NCBI GenBank assembly: GCA_028565635.1
Contig: JAOXYB010052912.1
Location: 1-11,465 of the forward strand
DNA: 11,465 bases
Source of the DNA: Phoronis ovalis
Lineage: Eukaryota; Phoronida; Phoronidae
Reading direction: 5' to 3'
Positions 1 to 8,327 of this stretch are shown here, one piece after another. The translations under genes and the position numbers were made by a program. A model generated the notes under the pieces. The model was not told where the DNA came from. It saw nothing but the letters and a program-made list of their open reading frames with translations, and ran no database searches. Position 1 is the stretch's first letter. Each line of letters opens with the position of its first letter.

Positions 1-931
1 AGCATGAAACATGTAAAAAAAATATGCTGGTTTGCTATATAAAGCCATAAAAAATTATCCTCGTTGGGTGCTTCTGGTTAAACAAATGAATCTGGATCTT
101 AGAGGTTCGATTGTAGCTTATAATTTAACCATTAGATCGGTGTCTAAGATACAAGAGGACCATGCAAGCAGGGCAGGCACATTAAATCAATGATTTAATG
201 GATACACAATAGAATGTTACAAGGCCAGCTGTTTTAAGCTGAGAATACATGTAGTTAAGAAATAAATGTAGTTAAGAAATAAGTAAGCTGATTGGCATTC
301 ATACAAATCCTTAAATTTAAAATCTTTAGTGAGCTGAATGTCAAGTATTTTGAATGTAGTTACGCATCTTCGATGGTTGTACTGACTATTAAAAGTAATG
401 GGTTGGAGATGTGGGAGGGCCAGTTCAAGGGCACTCAGCGGAACTTCTTTCTAAAACTAGTTGTTAGGTAACTCTAAATAGATACGAAATAAATGTCAGA
501 CATACTGTTTACAACTCATTATCAAAGTTGCTTGTTAATATCTGTTCTTAATTAGCAAGCCAGCCATGTTTTATTTCAACTACCAGCTAGGACAAAATTT
601 GTGTCGGAAAATTTACAACTGAGGCAAGGAGCTGAAAACTAAAAATGTATGTTGCAAGTCAATATCTCAGCTGATATCTGAGCAGCTTGTATAATAGTGT
701 TTTGTAAGAACAGAATATACAAACTAGACATATATGTGTTTTTATGTTACAAGCTGGAGTACAAAATGTTTTTGTTCCTAGCCAGCCAGTTATTCTGTCA
801 GAACAGATATTTTAAAGAACAGATCCACTGCGGCATGCCGCCTTTGGGGGTTGCCAAATTAATGAATTGTCATAACTTTTGTTTTCATTTGATTAATAAT
901 CCTATCATCAACATTTGACCATTTTTTTTAG
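1..931. other. AT-rich non-genic stretch
   Basis: No reading frame here has an ATG start and coding character. The stretch is AT-rich and contains a short tandem doublet near 251-281. It ends in a T-run followed by AG at 930-931, which resembles a 3' splice site for the island that follows. It could be intergenic or intronic; nothing in the sequence separates the two. Confidence 0.6.
251..281. repeat. 17-base tandem doublet
   Basis: The word GTAGTTAAGAAATA occurs at 251-264 and again at 268-281, an offset of 17 bases, with similar bases between. This is a simple two-copy local duplication with no evident function. Confidence 0.7.
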
Positions 932-1168
932 ATAATTGGCATATCCCTGAAGATTACAAGGCCTCTTATTGTTACTTTGTATCATCAACATAGTTACAAT
1001 TCGGGCCGATACGGCATATATACTAGATCCTCAGCTGCGATAGGAGGTCACTCACAGATAGTGAAACAGGGCCAGTCACAAACCCCACCCTGGGTGTTCT
1101 TAGTGTATCCCACAGGGATGTGCCGCTGGCTCCGTCAGAGGATACCATTTAGAGGAATCTTAGTATGA
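932..1168 (+). other. GC-richer exon-like island, unrecognised
   Basis: Base composition rises sharply against the AT-rich surroundings. On the plus strand a T8 run and AG end at 931, the TAG at 929-931 closes the frame upstream, and the frame then stays open from 932 to the TGA at 1166-1168 (78 codons). A weak donor-like GTATGA starts at 1163. The translation includes the stretches RYGIYTRSS and PPWVFLVYPTG, which I do not recognise. The minus strand also carries an open frame of 41 residues, from an ATG at 1148 to a stop ending at 1023. Two small perfect palindromes (CACCCTGGGTG at 1086-1096, and ATCCC/GGGAT arms at 1107-1119) lie inside. It may be an internal exon, a fossil retrocopy or a piece of a dispersed repeat. 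There is no ATG start in the plus frame near its beginning. Confidence 0.25.
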
Positions 1169-1499
1169 TTTCGAATACCTTTTATCGATCATTATGTTCG
1201 GTATGTTCCGGCTATTTTGGTATTAAAGTAGATATATATATAGTCTAATCAATAATTCTTTTGGAAAAGTATATTCAGTCCGAGTAGGTACTATATCTAA
1301 TAAAATAATTATTGAACATTATTTTAAACACTGAAATGAAACTTGGACTTGGATCTGATGGATTGTCTACCCGGGATTGTCTATCACCATGGTGTAAAAA
1401 AGTTCTGAACCGACATAAACCGATGATGACCCTAAACAAAATTCCAACATACTGCATGCATCCATATCATATTCTTTTATAGTTAAACTTACGTTGTAT
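1169..1499. other. non-genic stretch, no feature seen
   Basis: AT-rich sequence with no convincing gene. A 60-residue open frame on the minus strand (1275-1457) has no recognisable motif and is probably chance. Confidence 0.5.
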
Positions 1500-1740
1500 G
1501 TGTAACTGTACACTACCGCTACAGCCACAGCGGTAACCATGCATTAATTTTAAAGACCGTGGGTTAACATCGGAGTAGTTTGGGAGTAGTGTTCCGAGTT
1601 CTGCCTACCTGATTGATCCCTATATTTGCATTAGCCTGACGACACCTAGCGACCGAAGGTTGTAACGAATCTGAAGTGATCGGCTCCGCAGTCCTCCTAG
1701 CGGCAGTTACAGAAAATCTCTATGTTCAAAATAGATTGTC
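1500..1740. promoter_or_regulatory. GC-richer island with octamer and CTCF-like words
   Basis: This block is visibly richer in G and C than its flanks. It contains a 6-bp hairpin (ACCGCT at 1515-1520 pairing with AGCGGT at 1529-1534), an exact octamer word ATTTGCAT at 1624-1631, and two minus-strand motifs built on CGCTAGG (1638-1654 and 1688-1705) that resemble the core of the CTCF site. No reading frame is convincing. A distal regulatory element is a plausible reading, but short motif matches occur by chance and the call is tentative. Confidence 0.2.
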
Positions 1741-2181
1741 GAAAGAAGACAAAATACAAAGTATAATTAACAAATGGAATTCAATTAAATTAGGACAAAA
1801 ACTGGCAATGATCAATCATTAGTTATTTTTTTATAATAAGCAACAATTATAGCAAAACAAAAAATATAAATAATAGTATTACTGATCTAACAATTGGTTT
1901 TGTTTCTTTTACCAGTGCATAATAAATATCTCACACCTTTTTGTAAAATTAAAAGCTCATAAATTGCTTTAAGAAATCAAAAGTAAAAAAATTCCTATAT
2001 TTTTTATATATCAAGCTCTTAAATCCTTGTATTTAGGACAAATAAAATGTAAAATACTTTAAGAATTTAGATGCACATGTATAACCACATCAAAAGCAGC
2101 AGAAAATTAACAAAACACTTAAAAATAACGAGGGCAGGTATTGTAGTAGAGAAATATAGAGAGAAGTGCATGCCCCCCACA
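1741..2181. other. very AT-rich non-genic stretch
   Basis: This stretch has long A and T runs, stops in all frames, and no repeat or regulatory structure that stands out. Confidence 0.6.
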
Positions 2182-2269
2182 GATCACCATTCACCACTTA
2201 AGTAATTCACAATTCACCAGCAATTTCTAAACCTAATTGACGTTCACCAGTAAATAGTGCTATTCACCA
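2182..2269. repeat. cluster of TTCACCA words
   Basis: TTCACCA occurs four times (starting at 2190, 2213, 2243 and 2263), with related ATCACCA near 2183 and TTCACAA near 2206. The spacing is irregular at 20-30 bases, so this is a decayed short tandem repeat or a motif cluster rather than a clean array. Confidence 0.5.
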
Positions 2270-2275
2270 TTCAGG

Positions 2276-2336
2276 CCGGTCAGATGGGGTGCGTTGGGTG
2301 CGAACGCATTTAACAACCCCCTTTTGAAATGACCGG
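2276..2336. other. nested inverted repeat
   Basis: The outer arms CCGGTCA (2276-2282) and TGACCGG (2330-2336) enclose an inner hairpin with TGCGTT (2290-2295) and AACGCA (2303-2308) around a 7-base loop. The block is GC-richer than its surroundings. It may be the remnant of a small foldback element; the arms are short, so chance remains possible. Confidence 0.3.
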
Positions 2337-2577
2337 AACACTTTATTACATTTATGTTACGTACGGATGCGCCCGATTTTTTCCTGAAACCGTTTTTTTA
2401 TATTCGACCGTCTAGTTCACAAAGATCAGACAAACAAAATGTATTTTAATTTTTAAAAAATGTTATCCTACTTGTTCCTATATATTATCTTCATCGCACA
2501 TTTACAGTTGTCCATACGCAACCATTCATAAGCGATTTTATAGGAATGTTACGAGAAAAACATAGATTTTAGCGAAA
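2337..2577. other. non-genic stretch, nothing seen
   Basis: AT-rich sequence without an open frame, repeat or motif that I can support. Confidence 0.5.
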
Positions 2578-2614
2578 TATAGCCTGCTTAATTATAAATA
2601 TAGCCTGCTTAATT
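2578..2614. repeat. 21-base tandem doublet
   Basis: TATAGCCTGCTTAATT occurs at 2578-2593 and again at 2599-2614, an offset of 21 bases. The two copies are identical over 16 bases, so this is a fairly recent local duplication. Confidence 0.75.
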
Positions 2615-2640
2615 TTACCGGAATTTAACGTATACTTTTA

Positions 2641-2890
2641 TAGGCTGAACTCAAATTGTAACTTTTGTTTTTAAAATTTATTATGTAATCGTAAATTATT
2701 TTTATCCTTTAATCAAAATCTTTATACAGCGTCAAAACATGTACCGAGTATCAAATATTCTGCATTAGACTGAACTCAGTCCCTTTTGGGAGGTAACATT
2801 TTTACTTTTGCTTTAACATTTATTAATTAATCATTATCTTTATCCTTTAATCAAAATATCTTTATAAAGTATCAACATATTTAACCTAAC
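2641..2890. repeat. diverged tandem duplication, about 125-138 bp
   Basis: Two adjacent segments share the same order of words. TAG(G/A)CTGAACTCA opens the copies at 2641 and 2766. TTTATCCTTTAATCAAAAT recurs at 2701-2719 and 2839-2857, followed in both by CTTTATA and TCAA(A)ACAT-like sequence. The offset grows from 125 to 138 because of insertions in the second copy. The copies are clearly related but worn, so the duplication is old. No coding content. Confidence 0.75.
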
Positions 2891-3110
2891 TACATGTACA
2901 TATATAACCAACTATATACATTAACTAAAAGGAGTATTTGAAACTTTTCTGCTTATGTGTAATAATATAAGTTAATACAATAATAAAATCTTGAGCTGAG
3001 GTTGGCTAGTACAGTGAAAAATAGACAAAATAGCAATTAACCATAACTTAAATGTTTAACCTTACATGCTTCAGAGTGCACCATGTCACGCATTTCCGTC
3101 AGTTTCTATA

Positions 3111-3385
3111 CATTTACGAAATAAAATCCATATAGCAAATATTTTTACCATTTTGTTCTTCAAGAAGCCTCGTATTTTATTGCAATAAAAGTATTTTGTA
3201 TCAATAATTTAGTAAACAATCTTCTCTTTTAATTAATGCTTGTCTCACATTTACGAAATAAAATTCCGATAGCAGGCTTTCTTTTTAGTATTTTTTTCCT
3301 CAAAAAATAATTTGTATTTTATTGCAATAAAAGTATTTTGTATCAATAATTTAGCAAGCAATCTCCAGTTCTAATCTTTCTGAGT
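3111..3385. repeat. tandem duplication, 137-142 bp
   Basis: Copy one starts with CATTTACGAAATAAAAT at 3111 and copy two with the same word at 3248. A perfectly identical 41-base block lies at 3172-3212 and 3314-3354; it begins GTATTTTATTGCAATAAAAG. After the block both copies continue into AG(T/C)AA(A/G)CAATCT and then decay. The flanking parts are much more diverged than the 41-base core. No reading frame is preserved. Confidence 0.85.
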
Positions 3386-3982
3386 AATAAGTAATTTGCG
3401 TACACATATGTGTTCGTTATTGACACACCTACACAACATTAATAACTGTACCCATAGGCAAATATTGAGCGACGGACACGACTCGGATGTTCCACCTTTT
3501 CTTCACTCCAGATATGACATGATTACAAATTGAGTCCCGACACACGTCTCTCAACATCAGCCCCCGAGTTTATTGCAAAACTGTTTTGGAAATTATAACA
3601 CAACCTTTCTGATATTGATCAAACTTCATCGACACAGTGCTCGTTTACTGTAATATGGAGTCTGTTAAACCGTGTTCTAAACCGTGAATTTGCAACGCAG
3701 CGATCGTGACCATCATGTATACGTCATTCTTATTTTTTTAAATCGTAAATTCACTTCATTTTCAACAGGGAATTGTCGCGTAATTTCGGAATCGTTTATT
3801 TACTTCGTCGGTACATGAACTCGGGTTTTGAAAAAAAGATATTCTTGTTCTCATATGACAGCCTCTTCCATTCCAATTCGTATGTATTGAAACAAACCGC
3901 ACTCAAAGTGGGAAGCAAAGCTAGACATAACAAGTTATGAACTCAACTGTTTTAAATAAGAGCACATTCGGTCACGCTTGCG
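3386..3982. other. non-genic stretch with minor palindrome
   Basis: No gene. It contains a perfect 12-base palindrome ACACATATGTGT at 3402-3413 and a 12-base-offset repeat of AAACCGTG at 3667-3674 and 3679-3686. These are isolated and without clear meaning. Confidence 0.5.
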
Positions 3983-4008
3983 TATATAAAGATAATCTGC
4001 TTGACGTG
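3983..4008 (+). promoter_or_regulatory. candidate TATA box with CRE-like half-site
   Basis: TATATAAAG at 3983-3991 is a near-ideal TATA box in GC-richer surroundings, followed by TGACGTG at 4002-4008. A start about 30 bases downstream would fall near 4013, immediately before an ATG at 4017 that opens only a 22-codon frame ending at 4085. No credible coding exon follows directly, so any transcript would have to be non-coding, spliced, or have a short first exon. Random AT-rich DNA often gives TATA-like words, which keeps confidence low. Confidence 0.2.
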
Positions 4009-4085
4009 TCTTGCGCATGCTGGTGTTGAAACCGCAGTTCTCCGCATGCAACACAGATTTTTGTTGTACCATAAAGGAATTTTAA

Positions 4086-4383
4086 ACATTGTTTTAATTA
4101 TTATTTTATAGTCAATTTTGAAAGTGATTTTATGCTCAAAATGTACCAGAATGCGAAATTAACAAATGCTTCTGTGAAGGAACTTAAATAGTTGGGCTGC
4201 TAGCATTTCTGACCCTACCCAAACTAATTTTTTTCCTGATTGCCATCTGTCTCTCCAGACGTCACCCAACTTTCTGAGTTGGAATATGAAATATGAAGGA
4301 AATTTAACAAATAAAGCAATTGAAATTGACAAAATAGGTAAAATATATTCTAAAGCTGGAATGCCATTTTACATAGGCAAGGG
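4086..4383. other. non-genic stretch, nothing seen
   Basis: AT-rich sequence with stops in all frames and no repeat or motif that I can support. Confidence 0.5.
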
Positions 4384-4493
4384 TGACCTGTGTGACCCTG
4401 CATGGCCTCTAAACTACATTTTAAGGTCATTTTGAACTTTCCGTCAAATATTAAAAGTTCAGTTTGGTTGGAATTTTGATCTAAAAATGACCC
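4384..4493. promoter_or_regulatory. cluster of nuclear-receptor half-sites
   Basis: Six AGGTCA-type half-sites fall within 110 bases. TGACCT (4384-4389) and TGACCC (4393-4398) form a direct repeat with a 3-base spacer (DR3). AGGTCA (4424-4429) and TGAACT (4433-4438) form an inverted repeat with a 3-base spacer (IR3), one base from the classical palindromic estrogen response element. Single half-sites follow at 4456-4461 (AGTTCA) and 4488-4493 (TGACCC). DR3 and IR3 are known binding arrangements of vitamin D-type and steroid-type receptors. Mollusc genomes also contain TGACC-rich simple repeats, which could produce this by chance. No gene is visible immediately beside it. Confidence 0.25.
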
Positions 4494-5429
4494 TTCAATG
4501 GCAGCATCCCAGCAAAGGGATATGACACATACTTTTTATCGTTAATGAAGTCTACTTATGTTTCATTTGTTTATATCGTTTTCACTGTTTATTAAAAATA
4601 AGGATAAATAACTTCCTGGTGAAACGGAATCTTTCGGGGGAAATTGGCTGGCTTTGGTTACCACGTCTTCACTGTGTTAAAGTTACTTCCTGTTTGGAGT
4701 TTTGCATGACTCCATTATGAATATTTTTTTATAGTTGTATATTATTAATAATTACGTGTTTCCGTAATGAACACTACGAAATATTTTAGCATTTAATATA
4801 ATGAAACAGACGCTACTGCTACCACTGCTTTCGTCTGCTGGCTATTTTTACTTTCCCCGTTGAAAACGTAAAAATTTTGTCGATTAATTTTTTTGTTCTA
4901 CCGCTTAGAAAATAACATTTAGAATTATATTGTACATCATATAAAACCTTATGCTGATACCTTTGTAACAACTTATTTTATCATTGTTTAATGATACTGG
5001 GCGGATTCTCGATCGATTTCAGTAGGTTTGGTCATATTGAATTGTGGTGCTGTCATAGGATGATAGGAGTAGGATACCGACGGTGATATGTTTTATTCGT
5101 CGCCTTGATAGATACGGTAAAAGTAATTTTAAAAGATGCTTTTTCCATCTGAATATATTTTATAAGCTTTGTTTTCATAATAATATTATTATTTCTATAC
5201 TGAAGCTACGCGTTGCTTTCATTTATCTACCTATCCTATGTAATTACAAAATATTCTGAAATTCTTTATTACATTTAACATTTCAATAGAAAAAATAATG
5301 AATTTTTTTATCAGCGTGAGTCATATATTATCTAACAAGATTTCAGATTTTAGAATGTTAAATGTCCTATTTTTTTTAAAGTTCCTGCGTTTTGCAAATC
5401 CTCATTATAAGTTGCCTATAGTCGATTGC
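4494..5429. other. non-genic stretch
   Basis: No gene. The ETS-type word ACTTCCTG occurs twice in the same orientation, at 4611-4618 and 4685-4692. The remainder is AT-rich, with a palindromic ATAATAATATTATTAT-like patch near 5178-5193. Confidence 0.5.
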
Positions 5430-5618
5430 CTTGTAGCTCGTAACCCCTCTTGTAGCTCGTAACCCCTCTCGTGGTTTGACCTCTTGTAGCTCGTAGCCCC
5501 TCTCGTGGTTTGACCTCTTGTAGCTCGTAGCCCCTCTCGTGGTTTGACCTGTTGTAGCTCGTAGCCCCTCTCGTGGTTTGACCTCTTGTAGCTCGTAGCC
5601 CCTCTCGTGGTTTGACCT
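5430..5618. repeat. 34-base minisatellite, five full copies plus a short one
   Basis: Each unit runs CTTGTAGCTCGTAGCCCC and then TCTCGTGGTTTGACCT. Full units start at 5449, 5483, 5517, 5551 and 5585. The first unit, at 5430-5448, is a 19-base truncated form lacking the GTGGTTTGACC half. The copies are nearly identical, with A/G at one site of the older units and CTGT for CTCT at 5549-5552, so the array is young. Because 34 is not a multiple of three, the minus strand passes through all three frames of the unit without a stop, which creates a spurious 109-residue open frame. The array is much GC-richer than its flanks. Confidence 0.95.
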
Positions 5619-7051
5619 GATCAGCCCTAAAGTTAGCTTCACGTGCAATATTACGTCACACAATAAATGTGAGTGGGATTCCAATGCAATAATTATGCAC
5701 TTCATAACTACCTAAAAGTACGAGATTACAGGTGATCGTGTTCAGTCAATGCCTAAATGGATAATTAAAAATCATATTCAAAATGATTCAATGGTACTCG
5801 TCGATGTGGACCGATTTCGAATGGAGAATTATATCGGTGATTTGCGAAACAAGAACTTTCCTTAAAAAACGACGCGTTTGAAAAATTAAGAACTTTTGAA
5901 TCCTGTTAGGTATTATATCATTCATAGTGATAAAATATGTTTTAACCTTTTTTCCACTAAAACGTTAAAGATAACATCATGATGATGACACACAGGAGAA
6001 TGGCATATACTTTAGTTTATTCCTTTTATGAAATATCAACGTTTCTCGAGGCACTTCAAAGGAGACAAAAGTTTGCAATAAAAACAAATTTCTGCCTCAT
6101 TCTTTACTCTATTTCATTCGTAATTTCCGACAAGACTTCCTATTAATAAAAATTAACTTTTCATAGTCTTCAATTAGAGTATGTTAATTAAATATAAAAC
6201 TGCTTATTTTCTTACGTACCATAAAAACTTAAATCTGTTCACAAACATATTTTAGACATTTTTATGTGAAACAAGAATCCATCAATGAAAAGAATCGTTT
6301 ATGAAAAAGATGTACATGTAACATTATATAAAATTTTTTTATCGTCAATCATGAAATGATTTACTGCCTTTTGTATATTTTAAGCCAAAATACTTACATG
6401 TAGTATGGTGGTAAATGTAAGGATTAAACAGTTTGGTTAGAAATTATTGTTTTATAAATTACTTTTTAATCTGCATCAGTTCAGCTGAGCGTACTAATTG
6501 TGAACCGTAATAAGTAAAACGCAGGTAGAACAAATTACTCCTACCATATAAACAATGCACGAAAATAGCTGCTGTACTATTGAAATTAAAAAAACAAAAC
6601 AGAGTACAAATTCGATGAAATTCTATGATTGAAGCTCAGTGTCGCCAGGTGACTGATCTCGCGTACGCAATTTTACTAATTCAGCAAGTTGTAAAATGCA
6701 CTGAGAGCAAGTGATATGCGATTTCTACTGTATTTCATACTGAATATGAAATGATGGATTGTTTCAGTTGATGAATTGAAAGAAAAGTGCATCGGCGATT
6801 GTTGAACCATAACTGCAGAGTTATTTTTGACATTTTTTTAATTAGTTTTGAAAAGAGATGGACAAACACATATAATTATATTTCTCAATGTTTGTTAGAC
6901 TACAAGATGAGCTACCTTGCACTACTACTTATATTTTGCGCTGAGAAACTTTTAAATTGAAGCAGAAGAAACGTATATATCAGGCGGGCTTGAGTATATA
7001 TTATAATGTAAAACATATAAACAAGAATTGACTTGATTTGAACCTATTAAA
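5619..7051. other. AT-rich 5' flank of the receptor gene
   Basis: No reading frame of interest. Close to the gene, two TATA-like words lie at 6973-6980 (GTATATAT) and 6993-7007 (AGTATATATTATAATG region); if used they would give a very short 5' leader for the receptor. AT-rich DNA makes such words common, so this is only a suggestion. An in-frame TGA at 7034-7036 lies five codons before the receptor ATG. A 7-bp inverted pair CTCAGTG/CACTGAG lies near 6636 and 6699. Confidence 0.4.
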
Positions 7052-7990
7052 ATGGATTCGTTTTCGGGCAACATTATTACGAACCATACGAATATTACTA
7101 GGCCGAATGAATTGTTCATTGAATCATTAGCACCATTGATCGTTATTTTTATTCTTGCACTATGTGGGATTATTACGAATTGTCTGTCTATGGTGGCTAT
7201 TATAAAAGTGCGTCCTCTCGAATCTCCGTTGCTTCTGTTATTGAGTCTCTCGGTCTCTGATATGTCACTCGACGTCGCATATATAGCCCAAATTTTATTA
7301 AGTTTATTTCGGTCAAATATACCTATTGACTACAATAACTTTTTCTCCGGTTTATTGATTGTTTCATCATTATTGTCAGTATTTTTCAATGTTATAGCTA
7401 TTAGTGTGGAGAGATACATCTGTATTGTATACCCACTCCATTACAACAATATCGTTAACGAACAAAAAACAAAAATCGCGATCGCAGTTTTATGGGTTGC
7501 AGCCATGGTCATAGGCAGCGTTTGTGGATTACTGTTCGTTGTTCTTGGACCATCCAAAGGAGGAAGTATCAGTAATATTTTACTGGTTTCATTTGTTGGC
7601 TTGCCCATATTGGCCATGTTGATATTATATGTAAAGGTATGGATAGAAATACGTCGTTTGAAGCAACAGCCAGGCATCGCACCTTCCAGTACATTCAAGA
7701 GTGCGACCACGGCAGGTCTTATTATGGGAACTTACATAATATGTTGCCTACCAACTACATGTTTCATTCTAGTACTTGAATTAAACCCGAGCGTTTTAGA
7801 ATACAATACTTTACCAATTGTACAGCTGTACAATATATTTTCTTGTCTAAACATGGTAAATACTATTTTTGACCCTTGCATTTATGGGTTTCGTAATGGA
7901 CGAGTGAAGCAAGGATTTAAGAAAGTATTTAAGTGTTTAAGGTCTCGTGAAGTGATGCCCTTACAGTCCTGGTTACAATCAGTAAGTTAA
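7052..7990 (+). CDS. class A (rhodopsin-like) G protein-coupled receptor, orphan, MECO-like
   Basis: A 312-residue seven-helix receptor of the plasma membrane, expected to signal through a heterotrimeric G protein; its ligand is unknown. TM1-TM7 lie near residues 27-51, 59-86, 96-127, 140-165, 174-200, 217-243 and 253-279, followed by a basic helix 8 with a possible palmitoylated Cys295. Signature residues are N43 (1.50), D70 (2.50), E120-R121-Y122, W148 (4.50), P185 and Y193 in TM5, P234 (6.50), and the DPCIY motif at 274-278. Two N-glycosylation sites (N11, N14) mark the extracellular N-terminus. Oddities: position 3.25 is N96 and the roughly 10-residue ECL2 has no Cys, so the usual disulfide is absent; W6.48 is Cys232; S3.39 is Val110. 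The lost disulfide, short loops and DPxIY suggest the MECO branch by architecture. The start has A at -3 and G at +4, with an in-frame stop five codons upstream. Class A assignment is firm; subfamily is inference. Confidence 0.94.
   Translation: MDSFSGNIITNHTNITRPNELFIESLAPLIVIFILALCGIITNCLSMVAIIKVRPLESPLLLLLSLSVSDMSLDVAYIAQILLSLFRSNIPIDYNNFFSGLLIVSSLLSVFFNVIAISVERYICIVYPLHYNNIVNEQKTKIAIAVLWVAAMVIGSVCGLLFVVLGPSKGGSISNILLVSFVGLPILAMLILYVKVWIEIRRLKQQPGIAPSSTFKSATTAGLIMGTYIICCLPTTCFILVLELNPSVLEYNTLPIVQLYNIFSCLNMVNTIFDPCIYGFRNGRVKQGFKKVFKCLRSREVMPLQSWLQSVS
7982..7987 (+). promoter_or_regulatory. consensus 5' splice-donor word at the receptor's end
   Basis: GTAAGT, the ideal intron side of a U2 donor, begins in phase 0 after Ser310, two codons before the stop. 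The exon side (TCA) is weaker than the usual CAG. If it is used, the last residues VS and the stop would be intronic and the C-tail would continue in a downstream exon outside what I can recognise. Confidence 0.3.
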
Positions 7991-8297
7991 TTTCAATATA
8001 TCTGTTATAAAAAAACATTATCGATACAGAAGTTCATAAGAAGTAAACAACAAAGTATGATATCAATTGGGAACTGTCTCTGCCATCAGAACGAAGTTAC
8101 AAGGTGTTGCAAGGTATGCAAGATGTCACGAACAAACAAAATTTTTGCTTCATAATGAAATTAACTATATAAACATTTCATAGTGTATAAGATAATTTTT
8201 ATGCCGTCAACAGCATTTTACATCAATATGGAAAACATGTACTATTAGTAGAATGCTATATTTTGTACTATTCAGAATGTGTTTTAAACAGCCATCA
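7991..8297. other. 3' flank of the receptor gene
   Basis: AT-rich, with no open frame. I see no AATAAA polyadenylation word here; the first plus-strand match downstream of the stop that I find is at 9593-9598, beyond the transposon. Either a variant signal is used, the 3' UTR is long, or the gene is spliced. Confidence 0.5.
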
Positions 8298-8327
8298 CAG
8301 TAGGTTTCCGAGTTATACTCTCTCCCG
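8298..8327 (+). repeat. left terminal inverted repeat
   Basis: A 30-base repeat identical to the right end over its first 18 bases, then one T/C substitution and a 2-base TC insertion before the shared CCCG. Confidence 0.88.

Noticed and set aside
100-125. tRNA-like B box (GGTTCGATTG near 106)
   Set aside because: The final CC of the B box is missing, and there is no A box or cloverleaf around it.
697-918. Open frame of 73 codons, plus strand
   Set aside because: It begins at GTG, not ATG, has no recognisable motif and has AT-driven composition; probably chance.
977-1168. Treating the open frame here as a complete gene
   Set aside because: It begins at TTG in mid-frame. If coding, the stretch is an internal exon, so it is listed only as an exon-like island.
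1275-1457. 60-codon ATG frame on the minus strand
   Set aside because: No domain, signal peptide or splice context; length is within chance expectation for a window of this size.
5430-5618. CRISPR-like array
   Set aside because: The repeats are directly contiguous with no spacers, and the window is animal DNA.
5376-5705. 109-codon minus-strand frame over the minisatellite
   Set aside because: Most of it is the 34-base repeat read in three successive frames. The flanks have no coding character.
7441-7710. 89-codon minus-strand frame inside the receptor
   Set aside because: Shadow of the receptor coding sequence on the opposite strand.
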